The translations under genes were made by a program, and so were the position numbers. 64,000 bases of DNA, taken from contig NZ_FMZO01000009.1 of NCBI RefSeq assembly GCF_900101395.1, positions 167,592 to 231,591 on the forward strand. Direction: 5' to 3'. The notes below the pieces were generated by a model, which ran no database searches, was not told where the DNA came from, and saw only the letters and a program-made list of their open reading frames with translations. Positions 7,997 through 16,352 of this stretch are shown piece after piece (positions within the stretch are counted from its first letter, which is position 1; each line of letters opens with the position of its first letter). Source of the DNA: Niabella drilacis (lineage in GTDB: Bacteria; Bacteroidota; Bacteroidia; Chitinophagales; Chitinophagaceae).

Positions 7997-9637
7997 ATGA
8001 GGCGAACATTCCTGGTCATTTCAATCATTGCATTAGTCGTTTCTTTTCTTCTTGCCTGGTATATCAGCAAGAACTGGTATGTGGTATTTGGAGCACTCTT
8101 CCTGCTTTCCTGCATGGGATATTATGATATGCTGCAGACCAGGCATACCATCCGGAGGATCTATCCCATTTTTGGAAGGCTCCGTTATGTAATGGAGGAA
8201 CTGCGTCCCAAGATCTATCAATACTTTATCGAATCCGATATTGACGGGCGCCCTATCAACCGTATCGACCGGTCGACCGTATACCAGCGCGCCAAGCTGG
8301 ACAATGACACTATGCCGTTTGGCACACAGCTGGATGTATATGCGCCCGGCTATGAGTGGATCTGCCATTCCATTGCGCCCAAAAGCTTCAAAACCCTTGA
8401 TCATAATCCGCGTGTCATTTTCGGCAACAAGGATTGCAGCCAGCCCTATAGCGGCAGTATCCTGAATATCTCTGCCATGAGCTATGGCTCTTTAAGTGCC
8501 AATGCCGTTGAAGCCATGAACGGTGGTGCCAAAATCGGGAACTTTGCCCACAACACCGGTGAAGGGGGATTGAGCGATTTTCATTTAAAACAGGGCGGCG
8601 ATATCATCTGGCAGATCGGTACCGGCTATTTTGGCTGCCGCGATGAGCAGGGTAACTTTTCGCCTTCGCTTTTTTCCGAAAAGGCCCGGATCCCCAATGT
8701 AAAGATGATCGAGATCAAGATCTCGCAGGGGGCCAAACCGGGCCATGGCGGTATTTTGCCGGCAGCTAAAAACACCCCGGAAATTGCCCGGATCCGGCAT
8801 ATACAACCCGGCACAACCGTGGAATCGCCCCCCTATCATACAGCTTTTAGCAGCCCAAAGGAACTGATATACTTCATTAAACAACTGCGGGAGCTCTCCG
8901 GGGGCAAGCCGGTGGGATTCAAGTTATGCATTGGTCATAAAAGCGAGTTCATTGCTATTTGTAAGGCCATGATCAGCCAGGACACTTATCCTGACTTTAT
9001 CACTGTTGACGGCGGGGAAGGCGGCACTGGTGCTGCGCCCCAGGAATTCTCCAATTATGTGGGCGCCCCCCTGCTGGACGGACTCGCTTTTGTAGACGAT
9101 ATACTGCGGGGATTGAACATCCGGCAGCATATAAAGATCATCGCCTCCGGTAAGATCATGACCGGTTTTCATATGGCCAGGGCCGCTGCGCTGGGCGCCG
9201 ATGCCTGTAACTGTGCCCGGGCTATGATGCTGGCAGTAGGATGTATCCAGGCCCTTCAGTGCAATACCAACCGCTGCCCCACCGGTGTAGCCACCCAGGA
9301 TCCCAAGCTGACAAGAGGACTTGTTGTGGAAGATAAAAAACTGCGTGTAGCCAACTATCATAAATATACCGTGAAGACCTTTGTTGAAATGATGGGGGCC
9401 GCCGGCCTCAGTCATATGCAGGACATCACGCGCTCACATGTATACCGGCGGATCAGTCTTACCTCGATGTTCACTTTTGAGGAGATCTACCCTTCCATTC
9501 CTCCCGGTGCTCTTGTAAAAGGTGCCATCCCGGAGAAGCATCAACACGATTTTGCTTATGCGGATGAAGACCATTGGGGCTGGCCGAGCATCGGAAGCTG
9601 GAGCGAGGAAGCAACCAGGGATAAAACAACCGCATAA
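7997..9637 (+). CDS. membrane-anchored FMN-binding glutamate synthase-domain protein
   Basis: A 546-residue protein of the 'FMN-binding glutamate synthase family'. Two N-terminal membrane segments (about 4-22 and 30-46) precede a TIM-barrel domain homologous to the synthase domain of GltB. Visible motifs are MSYGSLSANAVEAMNGG (substrate/FMN loop), TVDGGEGGTGAAP, IASGKIMTGFHMARAAALGADACNCARAMM and ALQCNTNRCPTGVATQDP, the Cys-containing region near the Fe-S site in true GltB. There is no glutamine amidotransferase domain and no GltD neighbour, so it is unlikely to be a complete glutamate synthase. The true reaction is unknown. Confidence 0.85.
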   Translation: MRRTFLVISIIALVVSFLLAWYISKNWYVVFGALFLLSCMGYYDMLQTRHTIRRIYPIFGRLRYVMEELRPKIYQYFIESDIDGRPINRIDRSTVYQRAKLDNDTMPFGTQLDVYAPGYEWICHSIAPKSFKTLDHNPRVIFGNKDCSQPYSGSILNISAMSYGSLSANAVEAMNGGAKIGNFAHNTGEGGLSDFHLKQGGDIIWQIGTGYFGCRDEQGNFSPSLFSEKARIPNVKMIEIKISQGAKPGHGGILPAAKNTPEIARIRHIQPGTTVESPPYHTAFSSPKELIYFIKQLRELSGGKPVGFKLCIGHKSEFIAICKAMISQDTYPDFITVDGGEGGTGAAPQEFSNYVGAPLLDGLAFVDDILRGLNIRQHIKIIASGKIMTGFHMARAAALGADACNCARAMMLAVGCIQALQCNTNRCPTGVATQDPKLTRGLVVEDKKLRVANYHKYTVKTFVEMMGAAGLSHMQDITRSHVYRRISLTSMFTFEEIYPSIPPGALVKGAIPEKHQHDFAYADEDHWGWPSIGSWSEEATRDKTTA

Positions 9638-9655
9638 ACGCATCTGCAAAAACAA

Positions 9656-9705
9656 CACGGTCTCCTGTACATGCATTCGCCATACAGAAGACCGTGCTCT
9701 ATTTT
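9656..9705. terminator. bidirectional terminator between convergent genes
   Basis: CACGGTCT (9656-9663) pairs with AGACCGTG (9689-9696), with an inner CTGTA/TACAG pairing (9665-9669 with 9683-9687), followed by a T-run at 9702-9706. It lies between two convergent genes. Confidence 0.7.
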
Positions 9706-9715
9706 TATAACGGCT

Positions 9716-11443
9716 CTAATTCAATTTCATATCTGCAATAATGCCGTCGATCTTTGCATCCAGTTGCCTGTCTACCGCATCAAACTGGTCTGCCTGCTCC
9801 AGCTTTTCCTTTACACTAAAATAGAATTTGATCTTGGGTTCCGTGCCGCTGGGCCGGGCAGACACAAGACTGCCATCTTCCAGGGCAAACTGCAATACAT
9901 TGGATTTGGGCAGCAGGATATCCGTAACATCACCGGTATGCGGATCTGTTGATTTACTGCTTTGATAATCCAGCACACGGGTCACTTTGATACCATTGAT
10001 GCTTTGAGGCAGGTTGTTCCGGTAGCCCTGCATCATGGCAGCGATCTGCTGCTGGCCATCCATTCCTTTTTTTGTAATAGAAATCAGCTTCTCTTTATAA
10101 AAGCCAAACCGGATATAGAGCTCCATTAATTTATCAAATAAGGTTTTGCCATTGTTCTTTTCATAGGCAGCCATTTCGCAAAGCAGGGCCACGGCGCTCA
10201 CCGCATCTTTATCGCGCACCTTATCGCCGATCATTAAACCAAAGCTCTCCTCGCCCCCGGTAATATAATGTTCCCTGCCTTCTTTTTCCCGGATCATTTC
10301 GGCGATCCACTTAAAGCCGGTCAATACCCGGTAGCAATGCACACCGTAACCGGCAGCCAGGTCGTCAACCATACCGGTAGTAACGATCGTCGTAATGATC
10401 ATATCATTGGACTGTGCAATCCCTTTTTCCCCGCGGGCTTCCAGCAGGTAGTTAAAGGCCAGTACCGCCGTCTGGTTGCCATTCATCAATACCCAGTCGC
10501 CATGATTATTTTTAACACCGATGCCAACCCGGTCAGCATCAGGATCGGTACCCAGCAGGATATCAGCATCCAGCTCTTTGGCTTTTGCCAGCCCGATACT
10601 CATGGTTTCCTTTTCCTCCGGGTTTGGATAGGCCACTGTTGGGAAATTACCATCCGGTGTTTGCTGCTCTTCTACTATATGTACATTCTTAAAACCAAAG
10701 CGCTCCAATACCTGCGGAACCAGGGTGATGCCGGTGCCATGTATGGGTGTGTATACGATCTTAAGGTCGCTTTGTTTTTCGATCACGTCGGGAAACACAC
10801 TCAGTCCTTTTACCATTTCGATATACTGCTCATCCAGGTCCTTCCCGATCAGCTTAATATTGGCATCGCCGCCGCTCCATTTCACATCATCAACCGAGGC
10901 GATCTTTTCCACTTCCTTAATAACGTTCTTATCATGGGGCGGTACCAGCTGCCCCCCATCGTTCCAGTAGGCTTTATAGCCGTTGTACTCTTTTGGATTG
11001 TGCGATGCGGTACAAACAACGCCCCCCTGACACCTGAGGGTCCGGATCGCAAATGAAAGCTCCGGCGTGGGCCGCAGTGATTCAAACAGGAATACCTTAA
11101 TGCCATTGGCCGCAAAAACATGGGCTGTTGTTTCCGCAAAAAAGCGGCTGTTATTACGGCTGTCATGCGCGATGGCTACCCGCACTTCTTCACCCGGCCA
11201 GGATTGCAGCAGATAGTTGGCGTAGCCCTGTGTAGCCATTCCTACAGTATACTTATTCATCCGGTTGGTGCCCACCCCCATAATGCCCCTGAGGCCACCG
11301 GTTCCAAACTCCAGGTTCTGATAAAATGCATCCTCCAGTTCCCTGGGATCTTCCCGCTGAAGTGTTTCGATGCTTTTTTTTGTATCCTGATCATAGTTGC
11401 CCTGCAACCACTGATCGATCTTCTGCTGAATCACATTATCCAT
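9716..11443 (-). CDS. phospho-sugar mutase (phosphoglucomutase/phosphomannomutase)
   Basis: An alpha-D-phosphohexomutase of 575 residues when started at MDNVIQQKI. I reject an upstream Met at 11530 because the added 29 residues are not part of the family. The active-site phosphoserine loop is TASHNPKEYNGYK, the Mg-binding loop DPDADRVGIG, the sugar loop GGEESFGLMIGD, and the phosphate-binding loop RPSGTEPKIKF. The length fits the large PgcA/PGM2-like group that interconverts hexose 1- and 6-phosphates (or pentose phosphates). It probably links glycogen or cell-envelope sugar nucleotides to glycolysis. Confidence 0.92.
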   Translation of the reverse strand: MDNVIQQKIDQWLQGNYDQDTKKSIETLQREDPRELEDAFYQNLEFGTGGLRGIMGVGTNRMNKYTVGMATQGYANYLLQSWPGEEVRVAIAHDSRNNSRFFAETTAHVFAANGIKVFLFESLRPTPELSFAIRTLRCQGGVVCTASHNPKEYNGYKAYWNDGGQLVPPHDKNVIKEVEKIASVDDVKWSGGDANIKLIGKDLDEQYIEMVKGLSVFPDVIEKQSDLKIVYTPIHGTGITLVPQVLERFGFKNVHIVEEQQTPDGNFPTVAYPNPEEKETMSIGLAKAKELDADILLGTDPDADRVGIGVKNNHGDWVLMNGNQTAVLAFNYLLEARGEKGIAQSNDMIITTIVTTGMVDDLAAGYGVHCYRVLTGFKWIAEMIREKEGREHYITGGEESFGLMIGDKVRDKDAVSAVALLCEMAAYEKNNGKTLFDKLMELYIRFGFYKEKLISITKKGMDGQQQIAAMMQGYRNNLPQSINGIKVTRVLDYQSSKSTDPHTGDVTDILLPKSNVLQFALEDGSLVSARPSGTEPKIKFYFSVKEKLEQADQFDAVDRQLDAKIDGIIADMKLN

Positions 11444-11547
11444 AGTCCAATAATTTTTACAGGCTTGAAGATAATCATAATTTGCCATCAGAAAATTTGC
11501 GGCAACAATTTCTATAAAGAATTTTTGCAAAAGAAAGTGACGGCTGC

Positions 11548-12525
11548 TCAGGCACTCCGGCGTTCCATTTCATCAACGGTCTCCTCTTCCCCGGCCTTAA
11601 GCCGGGCCTGTTTTTTTGCCTGCTCCTTCCTGGCAAGATTGATGAAGAATACGCTGCCGAGTATGATCACAAGCCCGGCCAGTTGCAATGAGGTCAGATG
11701 ATCGCCATTGATCAGCACTCCTAAAAGTACGGCCACCAGCGGGTTTACATAGGCATAGCTGCTTACCTGTGCAGCGCTTCTGACACTGAGCAGGAACACA
11801 TAAGCGCTGTAACCGATGATCGACCCGAAAACGATCAGGTAAATGAGCGATCCCCATCCTTCTGCCGGGATGGCGGACCAGTTTACACTGGCTATACTGC
11901 CATCTCCAAAGCCGATGATAAAAAACACCAGGCCGGCTGAAAGGATCTGCCAGGCAGAGTTTACCGAAGGTGATACGTCCTTTACTTTGTATTTTGAGTA
12001 CAACGATCCCAGCACCCAACCGATATTACCGATGAAGATAGCCAGTAACGGCACCAGTCCCTGTTTGCCCTGGTCCCCGGTTATTTTTTCATAAAACAGT
12101 GCAATAACCCCCAGCAATCCAACCGATACTCCCAGCAGCGTATACCGGTTGGTAAAATTATCGGCCCAGTTGGGCTTATCAAAAACCAGGAACCAGATGG
12201 GGGCCGATGCGAGGAAAATGGCCACAAAAGAGCTGTGCAGGTATTGCTCCGCCCATATTACGGCTCCATTTCCGACAAAGAGCATCAGGATACCGCTGGC
12301 AACGGAATGCAGGATGGCAGACCGGTTCCACACCCGTTCCCCCCTCAGCGTTACCCATACCAGCATGATGATACCGGCCGTTACAAAACGAAGCCCTCCC
12401 AGCAACATGGGGGGAATAAATTTTACGGCACGCTCAATAAAAAAATAAGTAGAACCCCAAATAATATATACGGCTGCAAATGCCAGCACCACCAGTAAAA
12501 CGGAAGGTGCTTTTTCCTGAGTCAT
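11548..12525 (-). CDS. EamA/DMT-family transporter
   Basis: A 325-residue inner-membrane protein with about ten hydrophobic helices in two EamA repeats (about 10-145 and 160-300). The first repeat opens with AAVYIIWGSTYFFIERAVKFIPP, the typical DMT start. Relatives export amino acids or other metabolites. It starts 4 bp after the Lrp-family gene, so the regulator and exporter form one unit, a frequent pairing for amino-acid exporters. The C-terminus is a charged tail rich in Lys and Glu. Confidence 0.9.
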   Translation of the reverse strand: MTQEKAPSVLLVVLAFAAVYIIWGSTYFFIERAVKFIPPMLLGGLRFVTAGIIMLVWVTLRGERVWNRSAILHSVASGILMLFVGNGAVIWAEQYLHSSFVAIFLASAPIWFLVFDKPNWADNFTNRYTLLGVSVGLLGVIALFYEKITGDQGKQGLVPLLAIFIGNIGWVLGSLYSKYKVKDVSPSVNSAWQILSAGLVFFIIGFGDGSIASVNWSAIPAEGWGSLIYLIVFGSIIGYSAYVFLLSVRSAAQVSSYAYVNPLVAVLLGVLINGDHLTSLQLAGLVIILGSVFFINLARKEQAKKQARLKAGEEETVDEMERRSA

Positions 12526-12529
12526 AAAA

Positions 12530-13000
12530 TCAATCGATTGAAATGTGAGAAGATTCTTTTACGGTTTCCAATACTATGGTGGTACGCATCGAAATAATAT
12601 TGGAGATCTTGCTGAAACGCGACCGCTTCAGCTCCATCAGTTCTGTTGGGCCGGAAAGCCGTGCCTTTATCAGGTAACAATCGTCTCCGGCTATATGGTG
12701 CACCTCCATTACCTGGGGGATGGCGGCCAGTGCCCGCGCCGACTTGTCGTCCGCAAAGCTGTCTTTTGTTTTAATAAAAATAAAGACCAGCAGATCCTTA
12801 TCGATCGCCAGCGGGTTTACGACGGCGCTGTATCCCCGGATCACTCCTTTTTCCTCCAGCTTCCGCACACGCTCCAGCATAGCAGAAGGCGCCATTTTCA
12901 GTTTTGCCGCCAGCGCCACGTTGGTCATACGGGCATCCTCCTGCAGCAGCCGTAAAATGGCCAGATCCGTTTCATCCAGGTTTATTTCTGTCCTTTGCAT
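12530..13000 (-). CDS. Lrp/AsnC-family transcriptional regulator
   Basis: A 156-residue regulator. The N-terminal winged helix-turn-helix (about 8-65) includes ILRLLQEDARMTNVALAAKL and the recognition helix APSAMLERVRKLEEKGVI. The C-terminal RAM/AsnC ligand domain (about 70-150) includes GDDCYLIKAR. Such proteins respond to amino acids. I start at ATG 13000, because the frame extends only to a TTG two codons upstream and a -7 box lies at 13004-13011. It sits 4 bp ahead of an EamA exporter, which it likely controls, and palindromic sites upstream suggest autoregulation. Confidence 0.92.
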   Translation of the reverse strand: MQRTEINLDETDLAILRLLQEDARMTNVALAAKLKMAPSAMLERVRKLEEKGVIRGYSAVVNPLAIDKDLLVFIFIKTKDSFADDKSARALAAIPQVMEVHHIAGDDCYLIKARLSGPTELMELKRSRFSKISNIISMRTTIVLETVKESSHISID

Positions 13001-13003
13001 CCT

Positions 13004-13053
13004 CAAATTTAATTATATTCTGAAAACAAAACAAAAAACAGAATATTATTCTG
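13004..13053 (-). promoter_or_regulatory. lrp promoter with inverted-repeat operator candidate
   Basis: On the minus strand TAAATTTG (13004-13011) matches the TAnnTTTG -7 box, ending 3 nt before the ATG at 13000. Upstream is a perfect palindrome CAGAATATTATTCTG (13039-13053), plus another half-site TATTCTG at 13017-13023, 30 bp from the matching arm. This is a plausible Lrp-family autoregulatory site. Confidence 0.5.
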
Positions 13054-13153
13054 AATATGCAGCAAATAACATCCATTCATTCACAATTCATTGCCATGAA
13101 TGACCCGGGTAAAGCATATTGTTAAAGCAGGCCGGTTCTTCTGTATTCTTCTT

Positions 13154-13161
13154 TATTTTTG
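13154..13161 (+). promoter_or_regulatory. -7 box of the glutaminyl cyclase gene
   Basis: TATTTTTG matches TAnnTTTG and is 29 nt upstream of the ATG at 13191. No clear -33 TTG was fixed. Confidence 0.4.
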
Positions 13162-13190
13162 CATCCGCCTTTGGCGATAAATGATCCGCT

Positions 13191-14027
13191 ATGATTAAAA
13201 AGATCCTATATACCGCTCCCGCATTTGTCCTGATTGCATTACTCGCAGCCTGCAACGGAAACGATAAGACACCTTCAGCGCCGCCCGAATCACCGGCGGC
13301 AAGTACGGTGAAGAATATCAGCCTGTCTGTTATCAATACCTACCCGCACGATACCGGCTCGTTTACACAGGGGCTGGTTATTTATAAAGGGCAGTTATAT
13401 GAAGGCACCGGGGGCTCCGACTACGCACCGGAAGGCCGGCCATCGGAGCTTATGAGAATGAACCTGCAAACAGGAAAGGCAGAGCAGCACATCACACTTG
13501 ATAAAAAATACTTCGGAGAGGGCATTACCATATTACATGATACGGTTTACCAGCTCACCTGGAAAGAGAAGGTTGTTTTTGTTTATACCCTGCCCGACAT
13601 GAAGAAGGTAAAGGAATTTCCCATCAATACCGAGGGCTGGGGTATTACTACCGATGGCAAAGAGCTGATCATAAGCGACGGCACCAGCAACCTTTATTTT
13701 TATGACCCGTCTGACTTCAGGCTGCTGCGCACCCAATCGGTAACCATGGACGGCAACTTTATGGATTCATTAAATGAACTGGAGTATATTGACGGTTTTG
13801 TTTATGCAAACCGCTGGAATTACCCGGTAATATTTAAGATAGACCCGGCCAGCGGTATTATTGCAGGGCAGGTTGATGTAAGCGGGATCTGGGACCGTCT
13901 CAAAAAAAGAGATCCCAGGAATGCCGAGAATGTGCCCAACGGGATCGCCTATGATCAGGATACCAAAAAGATCTATATCACCGGTAAAAACTGGCCCGAG
14001 CTATACGAAGTGCAATTCGGGAATTAG
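13191..14027 (+). CDS. glutaminyl-peptide cyclotransferase lipoprotein
   Basis: A 278-residue plant/bacterial-type glutaminyl cyclase (beta-propeller family), which converts N-terminal Gln to pyroglutamate on exported proteins. The N-terminus is a lipoprotein signal with LLAAC (lipid-modified Cys21). The mature domain starts with a family-typical NTYPHDTGSFTQGLVIYKGQLYEGTGG, read across about 48-74. It later shows GWGITTDGKELIISDGT, LNELEYIDGFVYANRW and the C-terminal VPNGIAYDQDTKKIYITGK. It stands alone between two minus-strand genes and should be anchored in the cell envelope. Confidence 0.92.
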   Translation: MIKKILYTAPAFVLIALLAACNGNDKTPSAPPESPAASTVKNISLSVINTYPHDTGSFTQGLVIYKGQLYEGTGGSDYAPEGRPSELMRMNLQTGKAEQHITLDKKYFGEGITILHDTVYQLTWKEKVVFVYTLPDMKKVKEFPINTEGWGITTDGKELIISDGTSNLYFYDPSDFRLLRTQSVTMDGNFMDSLNELEYIDGFVYANRWNYPVIFKIDPASGIIAGQVDVSGIWDRLKKRDPRNAENVPNGIAYDQDTKKIYITGKNWPELYEVQFGN

Positions 14028-14225
14028 CGTTGTTGTTTCGCGCAACGGCACGGCGGCTGATGCAATGAGGGTACCTTTCCCTATATCCGGGTGAACGGGA
14101 AGGCCGGGAGGATAGCCTGCTTTGAACCAGGACCTTCGTGCTTCCCTGAGCCTCTATGGCAAAAAACGATTTCATTGGCCGCAATGACGCTATGGAGCAA
14201 CGGCACTACCGTATTATACCTGGTG

Positions 14226-14256
14226 CCGAATCCACATTTTCAAATCTTCAAATGCT
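14226..14256. repeat. intergenic repeat, CATTTTCAAAT type, at a gene end
   Basis: CCACATTTTCAAATCTTCA and a following AATGCTCAGAT abut and slightly overlap the stop end of the methyltransferase gene. Similar sequence occurs at 19351-19386, 29338-29370 and 52416-52446. Confidence 0.5.
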
Positions 14257-15170
14257 CAGATCGCCTGCTCTTTCCGGATCACATAGATCACCGAGCTGCA
14301 TTCCTTCGTATTACCCGCTGCATTGATATTGGAGGACAACCCATGAAGCCCGGCACCGAAATAATGGGTCTTACCATATTTATACCGGCTGCTCAAAAGA
14401 CTTACATAAAAGCTGTCGAACCACATGGGCAGCAGCTTTATGACCCGGAGCCCATGTTGTGTGGTCAGCACTTTCATCGCATCCGGTGAAAAATGATACA
14501 GATGCCTGGGCACATCATATGCAGCCCAGTACTGTTCGTAAATATCCGCATCCCGGCTTGTGTAATTGGGCACAGCAATCAGCAATACACCACCCGGCTT
14601 CAGCATTCTTTTCAATTGCTCCATGTACCCATGCAATTCGTGTACATGCTCCAGCACATGCCAGAGTGTGATGGCGTCAAATTGTTCTCCCTCAAGCTGG
14701 TAAATTTCATGAGAAGGGGCCACAACCAGGTTGTAGAGTGTTTTTGCCATTGCACGGGCATCTGCGTCGGGCTCCAGCCCGGCAACCTCCCAACCCCGGC
14801 TTTTCATGGTGCTCAGGAAAGTGCCGGTTCCACAGCCAACATCCAGGAGCTTTCCGGCCCGTTTCCGGGAGTACCGCTCCACAATGGCAGCCTTTTGCTG
14901 CATGGTTCGGGTACGTACTCTTTGATACATCCGGCTAACCAACCCTTTACTCGTATTGGAATGGGAAATATAGTCCTCCGATTTATAATAAGGGCCAATA
15001 GCCTCCTGATCCGGAACGTTCTGTGTATACCGCAGCGAACAGGAAATACACTCTTCAATAGGAAAGACTTCACCACTTACGGTATAATCCTTTACCAGAA
15101 ATACCGGCCGGGTCTGCGTGCTGCCGCAAACAGGGCAGGCTTCATAATGTACCTGGGACATTCCATTCAT
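14256..15170 (-). CDS. class I SAM methyltransferase with N-terminal zinc-ribbon
   Basis: A 304-residue methyltransferase. The N-terminus has CPVCG (about 12-16) and a second pair ECISCSL (about 40-46), a four-Cys zinc-ribbon seen in Methyltransf_11/23-type proteins of surface-polysaccharide and unknown pathways. The SAM domain has motif I LLDVGCGTGTFL (about 107-118), acidic motif II GLEPD, and HVLEHVHELHGYM. The C-terminal part has HLYHFSPDAMKVL. The start ATG immediately follows the stop of the A-type carrier gene (TAAATG), and a second Met at residue 4 is possible. The substrate is unknown. Confidence 0.88.
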   Translation of the reverse strand: MNGMSQVHYEACPVCGSTQTRPVFLVKDYTVSGEVFPIEECISCSLRYTQNVPDQEAIGPYYKSEDYISHSNTSKGLVSRMYQRVRTRTMQQKAAIVERYSRKRAGKLLDVGCGTGTFLSTMKSRGWEVAGLEPDADARAMAKTLYNLVVAPSHEIYQLEGEQFDAITLWHVLEHVHELHGYMEQLKRMLKPGGVLLIAVPNYTSRDADIYEQYWAAYDVPRHLYHFSPDAMKVLTTQHGLRVIKLLPMWFDSFYVSLLSSRYKYGKTHYFGAGLHGLSSNINAAGNTKECSSVIYVIRKEQAI

Positions 15171-15518
15171 TTAAACTGCAAAGCTGGTTCCGCAACCGCA
15201 GGTGCTGGAAGCATTGGGATTCGAAAATGTAAATCCACGGTTATTCAATCCATCTGACCAGTCAACCTCCATTCCTGCCAGGTATATTTCGTGGGCTTTA
15301 TTAATGATACAGGGAATCCCTTCTACTTCAAAAAATTTATCATTGGCTTCTTTCTGATCAAAGCCCAGCATATAACTTAAGCCGGAGCAGCCGCCGCCCT
15401 TTACCCCCAGCCGGAGGTACTGCCCTGCTTCAAAACCAGGAGCATTCATGAGCCGCTTTACTTCTTTTACCGCACCCTGGGTAAGAATTACCGGTGCCTC
15501 TGCTACACTATTTTCCAT
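15171..15518 (-). CDS. A-type iron-sulfur carrier protein
   Basis: A 115-residue HesB/IscA/ErpA-family protein that carries Fe-S clusters to apo-proteins. The three ligand cysteines are visible: one in GVKGGGCSGLSY and the pair in the C-terminal CGCGTSF motif. The protein opens with PVILTQGAVKEVKRL. No isc or suf genes are adjacent, so it may be the general carrier (ErpA-like); the subtype cannot be fixed from sequence alone. It is the first gene of a two-gene unit with the methyltransferase. Confidence 0.93.
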   Translation of the reverse strand: MENSVAEAPVILTQGAVKEVKRLMNAPGFEAGQYLRLGVKGGGCSGLSYMLGFDQKEANDKFFEVEGIPCIINKAHEIYLAGMEVDWSDGLNNRGFTFSNPNASSTCGCGTSFAV

Positions 15519-15522
15519 TTTA

Positions 15523-15530
15523 CAAAATTA
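15523..15530 (-). promoter_or_regulatory. -7 box of the A-type carrier gene, 4 nt from ATG
   Basis: On the minus strand this is TAATTTTG, a full match to TAnnTTTG, and four bases later the ATG begins. The mRNA would be leaderless or nearly so. Confidence 0.5.
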
Positions 15531-15862
15531 GTCATTTTATAACCATTTTGCGGCTGATCTGCCGGATAGCCGCAGAAGTGCCGGCACCAAACGCTTTTAT
15601 CGCCGATTTTTTGCCGCAAAATGCACAGAGCCATTCGTTTCCATCCCTGCCGTCATTGCGTATCTTATGGTCCAATTGCATAGCAGGCAAGGGCTTCGCC
15701 GGCCGCGCAAAAGCATGCTGCTAAGCAACATTGCCGCCCATTGCTATTGCTGTCAATGGTGCGTGTTCAGCGCCTCAGCGGCCGGCAGGCAATAATTTTT
15801 TAACGTTACTGCAACAATTCCCCAATTGTAATGTTACTGTAAAATATGAGGCGTATTTGATG

Positions 15863-15870
15863 TACCTTTG
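15863..15870 (+). promoter_or_regulatory. -7 box of ccmE-ccmF
   Basis: TACCTTTG matches the consensus exactly and lies 23 nt before the ccmE ATG at 15894. Confidence 0.55.
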
Positions 15871-15893
15871 CCAAAATTTTTAAAATCCCGATA

Positions 15894-16346
15894 ATGAAAA
15901 AAGTTCATATCGTTTTACTGATACTTGTGGCGGCCGCCATTGCTGTTCTGGTCAGTTTTTTAAAAACCACTACCACTTATGATACTGTTGCTACTGCAAA
16001 AGCCAAACCGGGCAAATTTGTCCATTTAATGGCAAAATGGGATAAGGATGAGCCTCTTGAATACGATGCCATTAAAAATCCCAATTACCTGGCTTTTACC
16101 GCTATTGACAGCCTGGGTCAGAAGATCAACGTTGTGTACCATAATCCCAAGCCGGAAAACTTTGAATTAAGTGAGCGCCTGGTAATGAAAGGGAAATATA
16201 CCGGTGATGTATTTGAATGCCAGAGCATCCAGACAAAATGTCCCAGCAAATACAAAGACGAAGACCCATCCAGACACGTCCCCCAGGAAGATCGTAAAAC
16301 AACATATAATAATACCCCGCCATCCGTTACAACGGGCAAACAATAG
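15894..16346 (+). CDS. ccmE: CcmE-like heme chaperone, CxxxY type
   Basis: CcmE receives heme in the periplasm and passes it to the CcmF/H lyase for cytochrome c. The 150-residue protein has an N-terminal membrane anchor (about 4-22), then an OB-fold domain (about 28-115) with LVMKGKYTGDVFECQSIQTKCPSKY. The classical His-containing motif (LAKHDE region) is not present. Instead Cys116 and Tyr120 form CPSKY, the CxxxY pattern reported for the variant CcmE of Desulfovibrio and archaea, where Cys binds heme. It is followed by ccmF after 6 bp. No ccmA, ccmB or ccmC is adjacent. Confidence 0.85.
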   Translation: MKKVHIVLLILVAAAIAVLVSFLKTTTTYDTVATAKAKPGKFVHLMAKWDKDEPLEYDAIKNPNYLAFTAIDSLGQKINVVYHNPKPENFELSERLVMKGKYTGDVFECQSIQTKCPSKYKDEDPSRHVPQEDRKTTYNNTPPSVTTGKQ

Positions 16347-16352
16347 AAACGA

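Larger units (their letters stand above)
15519..15893. other. 375-bp divergent intergenic region
   Basis: This region holds the outward promoters of the A-type carrier (minus, -7 box CAAAATTA 15523-15530, 4 nt from ATG) and of ccmE (plus, TACCTTTG 15863-15870). Between them is only a weak inverted repeat, GCGGCT 15550-15555 with AGCCGC 15568-15573. I see no coding sequence or structured RNA. Confidence 0.5.
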
